Positions 1 through 6,794 of a stretch of 18,538 nucleotides of DNA are shown here, one piece after another. The position numbers and the translations under genes are program-made. Position 1 is the first letter of the stretch; every line of letters begins with the position of its first letter. Where the stretch lies: the NCBI GenBank assembly GCA_964477205.1, contig CAYZDE010000015.1, forward strand, positions 1-18,538, given 5' to 3'. The notes below the pieces were generated by a model. That model saw nothing but the letters and a program-made list of their open reading frames with translations, was not told the DNA's origin and made no database searches. The stretch is from UBA93 sp964477205. Lineage in GTDB: Archaea > Micrarchaeota > Micrarchaeia > Norongarragalinales > Norongarragalinaceae.

Positions 1-387
1 CTCGAAATCGACGAGAAGCGCGCGGGCATCAAGTACTGTAAAGTAATAAACAAGCGCTCCATCAAAAAAGGAATAGTGCAATTAAACCTGCACGACGGCA
101 GGAACCTACTCGTTGAAAAAGAGGAAGACCGATTCAAGCCAGGGGACACGCTCAAGATAGCGGTTCCAATGCAAAAACTCGAAGGATTCAAGAAGTTCGA
201 GCCTGGCGCGCGCTGCCTCGTGTACAAAGGGAGGCACGCCGGAGAAATCGGCGAGCTCGTCGAAGTATCCGAACGCGCTGGAAGCAAGCCCGCGGACGCG
301 AAGCTTAAGACGCCTAAAGGCGAAATCATCACACTCAAGGACTACCTATTCGTAGTCGACAGCGAGTTCAAAGGTATTGAAAAATGA
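1..387 (+). CDS. rps4e: 30S ribosomal protein S4e (eS4), C-terminal part
   Basis: The gene enters from before the window. The reading frame is open from base 1 and about 128 codons are visible of a protein usually near 230-245 residues. S4e is an archaeal/eukaryotic small-subunit protein that binds 16S rRNA. The visible part matches the central and C-terminal S4e domains, including a KOW-like stretch (EPGARCLVYKGRHAGEIGEL) ahead of the C-terminal beta domain. A GTG at 76 is internal and is not the start, because S4e-like sequence continues upstream of it. The stop overlaps the L5 start as ATGA, implying translational coupling. Position before L5 is the usual archaeal spc order. Confidence 0.93.
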   Translation, partial: LEIDEKRAGIKYCKVINKRSIKKGIVQLNLHDGRNLLVEKEEDRFKPGDTLKIAVPMQKLEGFKKFEPGARCLVYKGRHAGEIGELVEVSERAGSKPADAKLKTPKGEIITLKDYLFVVDSEFKGIEK

Positions 388-890
388 ACGCGATGAGCGA
401 ACCCCGCTTGGAAAAAGTAACCGTCAACATCGGAGTGGGCAGCGACGGCCAGAGCCTCGAAAACGCGAGGAACTTGCTTGAGCGCCTAACCGAATGCAAG
501 CCGGTCACCACGCACGCACGAAAGCGCGTGCCGTCCTTCAAGCTACGCAAAGGGGACGCCATCGGAATCAAGGTAACCATGCGGGGCAAGGGAGCGCGCG
601 AGTTCATCGAGAAGGCCTTAAAGACCAAGGACAATGCACTCCCGAAACGCAGCTTCGATGACAACGGAAACGTTGCATTCGGAGTCAAGGAATACATCGA
701 TTTCCCGGGCGCCAAGTACGACCCGAAAATAGGCATGATCGGATTCGACGTTTGCTTGAGCCTGCGCAAGGCCGGCTCAAACATCAGCCGAAGGCGCATT
801 GCTCCAAGGCGCGTTCCAAAAAGGCACCGCGTAAAAGCGGACGAGTCACGCGCATTCATGCAAAAAGAATTCAACGTGAGGATATATTGA
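384..890 (+). CDS. rpl5: 50S ribosomal protein L5 (uL5)
   Basis: This 168-residue protein is the expected length for archaeal L5, which binds 5S rRNA and forms part of the central protuberance. Recognisable features are the N-terminal EKVTVNIGVGSDGQSLENA segment, the ARKRVPSFKLRKGDAIGIKV stretch and the C-terminal basic segment ISRRRIAPRRVPKRHRV. Its ATG overlaps the S4e stop by 4 bp. A second ATG at 393 would give MSEPRLEK and is also compatible with the family. I keep 384 because of the ATGA coupling. Its stop abuts the S14 start directly. Confidence 0.96.
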   Translation: MNAMSEPRLEKVTVNIGVGSDGQSLENARNLLERLTECKPVTTHARKRVPSFKLRKGDAIGIKVTMRGKGAREFIEKALKTKDNALPKRSFDDNGNVAFGVKEYIDFPGAKYDPKIGMIGFDVCLSLRKAGSNISRRRIAPRRVPKRHRVKADESRAFMQKEFNVRIY

Positions 891-1049
891 ATGACGCAAA
901 AGTTTGAAACCAGGTACAAGAAACGCATGAAACGCATGTGCAGGTTATGCGGCACGAGCGTAGGGCTCATCCGCAAGTATGACTTGTACATTTGCAGGAA
1001 ATGCTTCAGGGATTATGCAAAGGAACTCGGCTTCAAGAAATATAGTTGA
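891..1049 (+). CDS. rps14: 30S ribosomal protein S14, zinc-binding type (uS14)
   Basis: A short 52-codon gene whose ATG follows the L5 stop with no gap. The protein begins MTQKFETRYKKRMKRMCRLC and ends FKKYS. It has the C-x2-C (Cys17, Cys20) and C-x2-C (Cys35, Cys38) zinc ribbon of the zinc-type S14 found in archaea, which sits in the head of the small subunit. The basic N-terminus and the RKCFRDYAKELGFKK tail are diagnostic. It lies between L5 and S8, its standard place in the spc operon. Gene callers with a length cutoff would miss it. Confidence 0.96.
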   Translation: MTQKFETRYKKRMKRMCRLCGTSVGLIRKYDLYICRKCFRDYAKELGFKKYS

Positions 1050-1054
1050 TTATA

Positions 1055-1438
1055 ATGGATACGCTAGCAAACGCAATAAACGCAATCAAAGTCGCAGAAT
1101 CAAAGGGTAAAGCCCAAGCGGTCATAAAACCCGCATCCAAGATTATCCGCGAAGTCCTATTACTCTTACAAAAAGAAGGGTATGTCGGGGAATTCGAAGT
1201 CATCGATGACGGAAAGAGCGGGGAAATCGAGCTCAAGCTCTCCGGCAGAATAATGAATTGCGGGGTAATCAAGCCTCGATTCCCGGTCGGCAAGGACGAT
1301 TGGGAAAAATACGAGGAACGGTACTTGCCGGCGCGCGACGTAGGGCTACTCATCGTGTCCACCTCGCAAGGAATGCTCACGCAAAAGCAAGCTAAAGAGA
1401 AAGACATAGGCGGGCGCCTTTTGTGTTATGTTTACTAA
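1055..1438 (+). CDS. rps8: 30S ribosomal protein S8 (uS8)
   Basis: A 127-residue S8, which binds the central domain of 16S rRNA. The N-terminus MDTLANAINAIKVAESKGK matches the family's DPLANAL..I..AE opening. The C-terminus VGLLIVSTSQGMLTQKQAKE followed by GGRLLCYVY matches the conserved STS.G.M....A and G...L.Y.Y signature. I choose the ATG at 1055 over the in-frame TTG at 1046, because the family N-terminus begins there and the TTG overlaps the S14 stop. The last codons overlap the region upstream of the L6 start. Confidence 0.95.
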   Translation: MDTLANAINAIKVAESKGKAQAVIKPASKIIREVLLLLQKEGYVGEFEVIDDGKSGEIELKLSGRIMNCGVIKPRFPVGKDDWEKYEERYLPARDVGLLIVSTSQGMLTQKQAKEKDIGGRLLCYVY

Positions 1439-1443
1439 GGTGG
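1438..1443 (+). promoter_or_regulatory. Ribosome-binding site deciding the L6 start
   Basis: AGGTGG pairs well with the archaeal 16S 3' end and sits 5 nt before the ATG at 1449. It falls inside the alternative reading from 1428, so it favours the shorter L6. It overlaps the end of the S8 gene. Confidence 0.7.
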
Positions 1444-1448
1444 AAAAA

Positions 1449-1952
1449 ATGAAGATTCCAGAAGGAGTGACAATTGAAGTCGGCGAAGGCATAATCAAAG
1501 TCAGCGGGTCGAACGGTTCGCTCGAGCGCAGCTTTAACAAGCGCAAGCTCAAGGCGACCGCCAAAGACGGGGAAATAGAATTCGAATTGCTTCAAAAAGC
1601 AACGCGCGCTAATAACGCGCTATTGCATACCATGAAAGCGCACGCGCGTAACATGATGAAAGGCGCTCTCGAGGATTACGAAAAGCAAATGAAAATAGTT
1701 TACGCTCACTTCCCGGTGAACTTGGAAGTCAAGGGCGACAAAGTCCTAATCAACAACTTCCTAGGGGAAAAAACGCCCCGCAAGTCGAAAATCGTCGCGG
1801 GAGTGAAAGTGGAAATAAAAGGTCAAGACATAACAATTAAAGGGTTCGACAAGGAAGCAGTAGGCCAAACCGCCAGCAACCTGGTTAAGGCCACCGGCGT
1901 CGGTGACCGGGACGAACGCATCTTCCAAGACGGGATTTACTACGCGATATAA
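1449..1952 (+). CDS. rpl6: 50S ribosomal protein L6 (uL6)
   Basis: L6 of 167 residues with two tandem L6 beta domains. It begins MKIPEGVTIEVGEGIIKVSG, the normal IPEGV.V.V...V.VkG opening, and has the C-terminal G-D-I-T-I-K-G-x-D-K-E-A-V-G-Q-T-A-S-N signature. An earlier in-frame ATG at 1428 would overlap S8 by 11 bp. I prefer 1449 because AGGTGG at 1438-1443 lies 5 nt upstream and the family N-terminus fits. The stop is followed by a 20-bp gap to eL32 carrying GGATGATT, a weaker ribosome-binding site. Confidence 0.94.
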   Translation: MKIPEGVTIEVGEGIIKVSGSNGSLERSFNKRKLKATAKDGEIEFELLQKATRANNALLHTMKAHARNMMKGALEDYEKQMKIVYAHFPVNLEVKGDKVLINNFLGEKTPRKSKIVAGVKVEIKGQDITIKGFDKEAVGQTASNLVKATGVGDRDERIFQDGIYYAI

Positions 1953-1972
1953 CCTAAAAAGGATGATTAAAA

Positions 1973-2296
1973 ATGGGCACTAAATTCAAGAGGGCGAACG
2001 CAAAGCAATACAAGCGCGTCAAGCAAACGTGGCGCACGCCGCGCGGTATTGACAACAAGCAGCGCATTCGCGTGCGCAGCCGGCCTAAAGTGCCGCGCAT
2101 CGGCCACGGCACGAACGCGGAAACGCGCAACCAGCACCCGACCGGAGTTTTCGAGGCACTCGTGGCTAACGCACGCGAACTCGAAGCCGTAAGCGAAGGG
2201 ACCGCGGTCCGCTTTACTTCCGGGATCGGCGTTCTAAAAAAGAAGGCCCTCGTCGCCAAGGCAAAGGAAAAAGGATTCAAAGTACTAAACGAGTGA
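1973..2296 (+). CDS. rpl32e: 50S ribosomal protein L32e (eL32)
   Basis: eL32 of 107 residues. This large-subunit protein exists only in archaea and eukaryotes, so it helps fix the domain of the organism. Diagnostic stretches are KRVKQTWRTPRGIDNKQRIR near residue 14, the HPTGVFEALVANARELEAV segment, and the C-terminal AKEKGFKVLNE. It is at the short end of the family, because the variable N-terminal extension seen in some archaea is absent. It lies between L6 and eL19 as in other archaeal spc operons. Confidence 0.94.
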   Translation: MGTKFKRANAKQYKRVKQTWRTPRGIDNKQRIRVRSRPKVPRIGHGTNAETRNQHPTGVFEALVANARELEAVSEGTAVRFTSGIGVLKKKALVAKAKEKGFKVLNE

Positions 2297-2305
2297 GATG
2301 AACAA

Positions 2306-2740
2306 ATGTCGCTTAAAACAGTGAAAAGGCTTGCATCAAGAGTGTTGAACTGCGGAACCACGCGCGTACGCATCGTGGACTTAGCCCGCGCCAAGGAAGT
2401 ACTAACCGCGGACGACGTCCGCAACCTCATCAAGGAAGGCGGCATCGAGCGAAAGCCGGTAGTCGGCCAGAGCCGAGTGAAAGCAACGCGCAAAGCAAAA
2501 CGAAAGAAGGCCGGCAGAAGGCGCGGCGAAGGCAGCAAAAAAGGCGCTTACAATTCCACGCAAAGCAAGAAAGAACGTTGGATGGAAAAAGTGCGCAGCC
2601 AACGCTTGTTGCTAACGCAAATCAAGCCCCGCCTAGTGGACGGCGCTTACGCGCGCCTCTACCGAAAAGTGAAGGGCAATAACTTCAAGAATAAGCGCAC
2701 GCTGAACGCGTACATTACCGAAAACAATTTGTTAAAGTGA
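2306..2740 (+). CDS. rpl19e: 50S ribosomal protein L19e (eL19)
   Basis: eL19 of 144 residues, an archaeal/eukaryotic large-subunit protein with a globular N-terminal domain and long basic helices. The opening MSLKTVKRLASRVLNCGTTR matches the family signature for the start of L19e. The central part is strongly basic (KATRKAKRKKAGRRRGEGSK), and the tail TLNAYITENNLLK is typical. It starts 9 bp after eL32. The sequence GTGAT at its 3' end serves the next gene as a ribosome-binding site. Confidence 0.95.
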   Translation: MSLKTVKRLASRVLNCGTTRVRIVDLARAKEVLTADDVRNLIKEGGIERKPVVGQSRVKATRKAKRKKAGRRRGEGSKKGAYNSTQSKKERWMEKVRSQRLLLTQIKPRLVDGAYARLYRKVKGNNFKNKRTLNAYITENNLLK

Positions 2741-2749
2741 TTTTAAATT

Positions 2750-3250
2750 ATGAGTAAAGCCAATGGACCGTTGTATGTAGTGCACTTCAAGAGAAGGCGC
2801 GAAGGCAAGACCGATTACGCAAAGCGCCTCGCGCTGTTGAAGTCACACCAGCCGCGCCTAGTCGTACGCAAAACAAACCGCGGGTTCATCGTGCAAGTAG
2901 TCAACTACCTTGAGAAAGGCGACGAGACAATTGCACATGTGACAAGCCGCGCGCTCTACAAGTACGATTGGACTCCGAAGCGCAACACGCCCACGGCTTA
3001 CCTAACCGGGTACTTATGCGCTAAGAAAGCGCTGGAAAAGGGCACGAAGAATGTAATCCTCGACATAGGCTTGCACCCCGCCACTAAAGGCAGTGTAGTA
3101 TTCGCGTGCCTGAAAGGCGCGGTTGACGCCGGCCTCGAATCCAAATACGGGGAAGAGCAATTACCGAGCGAAGACCGCTTAACCGGCAAGCAACTCGGCT
3201 TGGAATCAAAATTCGAAAAAGCCAAGAAGGCAATTGAAGAGGGTAATTAA
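2750..3250 (+). CDS. rpl18: 50S ribosomal protein L18 (uL18)
   Basis: Archaeal L18, 166 residues, a 5S rRNA-binding protein. It shows the family's RRRREGKTDYAKRLALLKS-like opening (residues about 14-32, here KRRREGKTDYAKRLALLKS), then RLVVRKTNRGFIVQVVNY. The central YLTGYLCAKKALEKG segment and the VILDIGLHPATKGSVVFACL core follow. The C-terminal 20 residues are a charged helix. GTGATTT ends about 9 nt before its ATG. Only 2 bp separate its stop from the S5 start. Confidence 0.95.
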   Translation: MSKANGPLYVVHFKRRREGKTDYAKRLALLKSHQPRLVVRKTNRGFIVQVVNYLEKGDETIAHVTSRALYKYDWTPKRNTPTAYLTGYLCAKKALEKGTKNVILDIGLHPATKGSVVFACLKGAVDAGLESKYGEEQLPSEDRLTGKQLGLESKFEKAKKAIEEGN

Positions 3251-3252
3251 AA

Positions 3253-3915
3253 ATGGGCAAGCGTTCACGAAGACCATTCCAAAGGCGAAGGGAAGCCCCA
3301 GACTTGTCGAAGTGGGTTCCACGCACGCAACTCGGCAAACTAGTGATGTCCGGCGACGTCAAGTCGCTGGATGAAATCCTATCAAAGGGCCAAAAGATAC
3401 TGGAGCCGGAAATCGTTGATTTCCTATTACCCGATTTGGACGAGGAAGTCATTGAAATCAAAAACACGCAGCGCATGACCACTTGCGGGCGCAAGATGAC
3501 GATGCGCGCGGTGCTACTCATTGGAGACAAGAAAGGGCACGTGGCAATGGGAGTAGGCAAAGCGCCGGAAACGCGCGACGCCATCCAGGAAGCACTCAAA
3601 GACGCAAAAAAGAACATGATGTGCGTCCCCCTCGGCTGCGGCTCTTGGGAATGCGGTTGTGGAACCGCGCACTCGGTGCCAATGCAAGTGAAAGGCAAAA
3701 GCGCGAACACGGAAATAACCATTCGCCCGGCGCCGCGCGGAGTAGGACTCGTCGCAGGCGGAACCTCACGCAAGGTACTCGCAATCTCCGGCGTACGCGA
3801 CGTTTGGTGCACCGCACACGGGCGAACGCGCAACGCGTTGAACGTGGTTACCGCCACCCTCGACGCGCTCAATGCCCTCAACAAGCAAAAGAAGGGAAAG
3901 GTTGATTTGAAATGA
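3253..3915 (+). CDS. rps5: 30S ribosomal protein S5 (uS5)
   Basis: Archaeal S5 (S2 of eukaryotes), 220 residues, which takes part in decoding accuracy and lines the mRNA entry. The archaeal N-terminal segment WVPRTQLGKLVMSGDVKSLD is present, followed by EPEIVDFLLPDL. The double-stranded RNA-binding core includes GHVAMGVGKA. The conserved GCGSWECGCGTAHSVP stretch and the PAPRGVGLVAGG loop complete the match. The C-terminus overlaps the L30 start as ATGA. Confidence 0.96.
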   Translation: MGKRSRRPFQRRREAPDLSKWVPRTQLGKLVMSGDVKSLDEILSKGQKILEPEIVDFLLPDLDEEVIEIKNTQRMTTCGRKMTMRAVLLIGDKKGHVAMGVGKAPETRDAIQEALKDAKKNMMCVPLGCGSWECGCGTAHSVPMQVKGKSANTEITIRPAPRGVGLVAGGTSRKVLAISGVRDVWCTAHGRTRNALNVVTATLDALNALNKQKKGKVDLK

Positions 3916-4229
3916 AGTTCGCAGTAATCAGGGTCAGGGGAATAAACGGAGTGCAGGTTAGCATACGCACCGCACTCAAGCAACTCGGCCTCGACCGCAA
4001 GCACACCGCGACCCTAGTCGACGAAAAAGACGCGCGCCAACTCCAAAAAGTCAAGGATTACGTTACTTGGGGCGAAGCTAATGAAGAAACAATCGCGTTC
4101 CTCAAGGAAAAAAAACACTTGCACCCGCCCATCGGCGGCTGGAAAGCGAGCATCAAGAAGCCAGTGCCAAAAGGCGCTCTCGGAAAGCGCAAGGATATTA
4201 ACGAGATAATAAAAAAAATGTCGTGTTGA
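3912..4229 (+). CDS. rpl30: 50S ribosomal protein L30 (uL30), shortened form
   Basis: L30 of 105 residues. The N-terminal half (KFAVIRVRGINGVQVSIRTA, then LDRKHTATLVD) and the C-terminal motif HLHPPIGGW...SIKKPVPKGALG...INEIIKKM are clearly archaeal L30. In most archaea these two halves are separated by about 45 residues following VTWGE.{0,2}DEET, giving about 150 residues in total. Here VTWGEANEETIAFLKEKK runs almost straight into HLHPP. The middle segment is therefore missing while both ends stay in frame. The gene overlaps S5 by 4 bp. It looks functional, just compact. Confidence 0.93.
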   Translation: MKFAVIRVRGINGVQVSIRTALKQLGLDRKHTATLVDEKDARQLQKVKDYVTWGEANEETIAFLKEKKHLHPPIGGWKASIKKPVPKGALGKRKDINEIIKKMSC

Positions 4230-4238
4230 TTAGTACAT

Positions 4239-4634
4239 ATGGTCGTAAGAATTAAATCAAGGAAAAGCAAGCACTTAGGCAACCGCACCTACGGCGGGGG
4301 AAACAAAAAGAACCGCAGGGGTAAAGGGTGCCGAGGTGGCAAGGGGCGCGCCGGCTGGAACACGCACAAGTGGCTGCTAACCATCAAGAACAACGAACAC
4401 AAAAGACGCAAGCGCGGATTCGCCAGCGTACGCACCAAGCCCGAAACCATAACGCTCACTCAACTATCAAAACGCATTCAAGAAGGTGACTACAAAGAGG
4501 AAATCGTCTTGAAGAAGACGAAGGTCTTATCCAACGGCGATTACAACCACAAGATTAAGGTTCGCGCGCTCGGCTTCACCGCCAAGGCACGCGAGAAAAT
4601 CGAGGCCGCCGGAGGAGAAGCAACCGAATTATGA
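4239..4634 (+). CDS. rpl15: 50S ribosomal protein L15 (uL15)
   Basis: Archaeal L15 of 131 residues. It opens MVVRIKSRKSKHLGNRTYGG, followed by the glycine- and arginine-rich RNA-binding loop NKKNRRGKGCRGGKGRAGWN. The C-terminal domain has the TLTQLSKRI and VRALGFTAKAREKIEAAGG signatures. The ATG at 4239 follows the L30 stop by 9 bp with GTTGATT upstream. The last codons overlap the secY start as ATGA, and GGAGGAG just upstream in the L15 coding sequence may serve secY. Confidence 0.95.
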   Translation: MVVRIKSRKSKHLGNRTYGGGNKKNRRGKGCRGGKGRAGWNTHKWLLTIKNNEHKRRKRGFASVRTKPETITLTQLSKRIQEGDYKEEIVLKKTKVLSNGDYNHKIKVRALGFTAKAREKIEAAGGEATEL

Positions 4635-6040
4635 GCATCATCGACGCTTTCGAGCCGATAACGCGCATGCTCCCCGAAGTCAGGAAGCCCGAGAGGGCAC
4701 CCGGGCTCAAGACCAAGCTCGGTTGGACAATAGGAATACTGCTCATATTCTTCATACTAGGGCAAATCTACCCGATCGGAGTAGACCCATCGCGCATTCA
4801 AAGCTTCGCACGCCTCGACGTATTACTCGGCAGCAAAGCCGGCTCGCTAATCACCGCCGGCATCGGGCCGATAGTGCTCGCCAGCATCTTCCTGCAACTC
4901 GCCAGCGGCGCAAAGCTAATCGACATCGACTTAACCATTGAAGACAACAAGCGCAAGTTTCAAGGGTTCCAAAAGCTACTCGCAATATTCCTATCATTCT
5001 TTGAAGCAGCTATTTACACTTTTTCGGGTTACATCCCGGCGGACCCGACTAACCCGGTAGGCGGCTCTTTGTTCGCTACGCAATTCGCAATCATGATCCA
5101 ACTCGCACTCGGGTCCATAATCCTACTCTACTTTGACGAAATCGTGCAGAAGTACGGAATCGGCTCAGGAATATCCTTATTCATCGCCGCAGGCGTTAGC
5201 CAAGCCGTGTTCACCGGAGCGTTCAGCCTAGCCTCAAGCGCCACTGGCGCTCCTGCCGGGCTAATACCGCAAGCACTCTACTACTTGAGCATGGGCGACA
5301 TCGCCACCGCGGTGTGGGCGTTAATGCCTGTGTTCTTCGTCGTACTAATCTTCCTCGCGGTAGTATACGCCGAAGGCATGAAAATAGAATTACCGCTGGC
5401 TTACGGCAGAGCCAGAGGCTTAGGCGCGCGCTACCCGATTAAGTTCTTGTACGTATCAAACATCCCGGTCATCCTAGCCGCCGCGGTATTACTCAACGTG
5501 CAACTAGCGGGAATGTTCATGGCAGGGGCAGGCATGCCCATCCTAGGCAACTACGAAGGCAACCAGCCACTCGACGGCATAGCGTATTACACAACGCCGC
5601 TGCCTTCACCATTACTAATGCCCGGCGGCTACGCCTCGTACGTTCAATTCTTAATGCAGCCGCGCGAATTAATGCACATATTCGTTTACGGAATAGCATT
5701 GATTAGCTTGTGTGTAGTGTTCGGTTGGTTCTGGATTGAGTCAACCGGAATGAGCGCAAAGGATGTGGCCGGCCAGTTGCAACGCGCAGGACTGCAAATC
5801 CCCGGATTCAGGCAAGACCCGCGGATTACGCAAAAAATTCTAGAGCGGTACATCCCCGTAATCACGGTACTCGGAGCGATATTCGTGGGGTTGCTCGCTT
5901 GGTTCGCGGATATCACGGGCGCACTAGGCACCGGAACCGGAATCCTATTGACGGTAGGCATCATGTACCGCTTCTACGAAGACCTGGCGCAGCAGCAACT
6001 ATTTGAAATGTACCCGATGCTAAAGAATTTCGTTGGCTAG
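4631..6040 (+). CDS. secY: Preprotein translocase subunit SecY (Sec61 alpha)
   Basis: This 469-residue protein is the channel subunit of the Sec translocon in the cytoplasmic membrane. It has about ten hydrophobic segments. TM1 is near residues 31-48, followed by the plug region. Recognised signatures are YGIGSGISLFIAAGV (175-189), YPIKFLYVSNIPVILA (268-283) and GLQIPGFRQD (387-396) in the cytoplasmic loop that contacts the ribosome. GTGTGILLTVGIMYRFYE lies near 433-450. It overlaps L15 by 4 bp and closes the operon. Its last dozen codons are repeated about 109 bp downstream of their own position (separate entries). Both copies would encode the same C-terminal YPMLKNFVG. Confidence 0.96.
   Translation: MSIIDAFEPITRMLPEVRKPERAPGLKTKLGWTIGILLIFFILGQIYPIGVDPSRIQSFARLDVLLGSKAGSLITAGIGPIVLASIFLQLASGAKLIDIDLTIEDNKRKFQGFQKLLAIFLSFFEAAIYTFSGYIPADPTNPVGGSLFATQFAIMIQLALGSIILLYFDEIVQKYGIGSGISLFIAAGVSQAVFTGAFSLASSATGAPAGLIPQALYYLSMGDIATAVWALMPVFFVVLIFLAVVYAEGMKIELPLAYGRARGLGARYPIKFLYVSNIPVILAAAVLLNVQLAGMFMAGAGMPILGNYEGNQPLDGIAYYTTPLPSPLLMPGGYASYVQFLMQPRELMHIFVYGIALISLCVVFGWFWIESTGMSAKDVAGQLQRAGLQIPGFRQDPRITQKILERYIPVITVLGAIFVGLLAWFADITGALGTGTGILLTVGIMYRFYEDLAQQQLFEMYPMLKNFVG
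6002..6038 (+). repeat. Direct repeat, copy 1 (3' end of secY)
   Basis: These 37 bp at the end of the secY coding sequence recur at 6110-6147. The core 6011-6038 matches 6120-6147 at 27 of 28 positions. The flanking TTTGAAAT / TTTGCAAAT extends the match, with one indel and one more mismatch. Copy 1 is followed by stop TAG. Confidence 0.9.
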
Positions 6041-6058
6041 CAAAGCCTACGGCTAAAC

Positions 6059-6104
6059 TCTTCTTTCTTTTTAATGAATTGTTTTTCTTTCTTCGAAAGA
6101 AAAA
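6059..6104 (+). terminator. T-rich archaeal terminator with A/T hairpin after secY
   Basis: Between the two secY-end repeats lie several T-runs (TTCTTTCTTTTT at 6061-6072, then TTTTTCTTTC at 6082-6091). T-tracts are the usual archaeal termination signal, and this follows a long operon. The second run pairs perfectly with GAAAGAAAAA at 6095-6104, a 10-bp stem with a 3-nt loop. The stem is almost pure A/T and no T-run follows it, so it is not a bacterial-type terminator. I give more weight to the T-runs than to the hairpin. Confidence 0.6.
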
Positions 6105-6109
6105 AGTTC

Positions 6110-6147
6110 TTTGCAAATCTACCCGATGCTAAAGAATTTCGTCGGCT
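6110..6147 (+). repeat. Direct repeat, copy 2 (duplicated secY C-terminus)
   Basis: This near-copy of the secY 3' end lies outside any gene. It reads IYPMLKNFVG then TGA in the secY frame. The one core difference is silent (Val GTT to GTC), and the stop differs (TAG to TGA). The unique spacer between the copies is edged by short inverted repeats, GCAAAG at 6040-6045 and CTTTGC at 6109-6114. Confidence 0.9.
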
Positions 6148-6158
6148 GAGTAAGAGCG

Positions 6159-6165
6159 TATTTAA
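6159..6165 (+). promoter_or_regulatory. TATA-like box for the ankyrin-like gene
   Basis: TATTTAA is centred 29 nt upstream of the ATG at 6191. With the usual archaeal TATA-to-start distance this gives a leaderless or nearly leaderless transcript, which fits the absence of a ribosome-binding site. Confidence 0.55.
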
Positions 6166-6190
6166 CCAATGAGCTCCCTAAATCATTGCT

Positions 6191-6736
6191 ATGAGTGACT
6201 GCAAAATTAACCGCGAGGCGAACCGCGAAATGCGCGATTGCCTTGCCAACAAACCATGGAAGCAAGCACGCGAACTGGTTAAGCCGCTCATCACGAAAGG
6301 AGCGGACTCACAAGATGAATCATTGTTAAAGAACGCCCTCAAGCGCGACGACCGCGAGTTCATCGAATGGCTTTACGGGGAAAGCGAAACGAACCCGGAT
6401 TGGGAGAACAATTACGGCGCGGACTTGGGCCACTTAGCGGTAAGGTACAGCGCGCCCGAATGCCTTGAAGCGTGGGCCGCCGTAGCCTCGAAAAAGAGGT
6501 TGCACGCGGTAACCAACACCGGGAGCACTAAAGCACATTACGCGATTTACGGGTTCGAACAAAAAGGGCGGAATAATGCGCTCGCGAAGTGGGTGGAATT
6601 CGGCGGCGACGTAACCATTGAAAACAACAACGGCCACTCACCATTAAGCCTAATAGAAAGAGACGAGCAAGACTTTGACATTAAGCGGAATAGCACGCGA
6701 AAGCAACTGGAATCTTTCTTGAAACCGAAAAAATAA
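6191..6736 (+). CDS. Ankyrin-repeat-like protein
   Basis: A 181-residue soluble protein with no signal peptide or membrane segment. It reads as degenerate ankyrin repeats. Helix-rich units are SLLKNALKRDDREFIEWLYG (about 45-63), then GADLGHLAVRYSAPECLEAW (about 76-95). TKAHYAIYGFEQKGRNNALA (about 113-132) leads to WVEFGGDVTIENNNGHSPLS (about 134-153), the clearest ankyrin-type loop (GGDV.I.N..GHSPL). Such repeats bind other proteins, but no partner or catalytic role can be read here. It has its own TATA-like box after the secY terminator, and 58 bp separate it from the GTPase. ATG 6191 is the first start in the frame. Its function is not known to me. Confidence 0.8.
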   Translation: MSDCKINREANREMRDCLANKPWKQARELVKPLITKGADSQDESLLKNALKRDDREFIEWLYGESETNPDWENNYGADLGHLAVRYSAPECLEAWAAVASKKRLHAVTNTGSTKAHYAIYGFEQKGRNNALAKWVEFGGDVTIENNNGHSPLSLIERDEQDFDIKRNSTRKQLESFLKPKK

Positions 6737-6794
6737 TAGCTATCCCAGTTGAATCGAAGGGTTTTTACGCTAAGAAAACACTAATGCTTAATTG

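Noticed and set aside
368..991. 207-codon antisense frame over L5 and S14
   Set aside because: Shadow of conserved genes on the plus strand, with no recognisable protein.
3084..4004. 306-codon antisense frame over L18, S5 and L30
   Set aside because: It spans three certain ribosomal protein genes and has no family resemblance.
6082..6104. A/T hairpin as a bacterial-style intrinsic terminator
   Set aside because: The stem has almost no G-C pairs and no T-run follows it. The T-runs themselves are the better archaeal signal.
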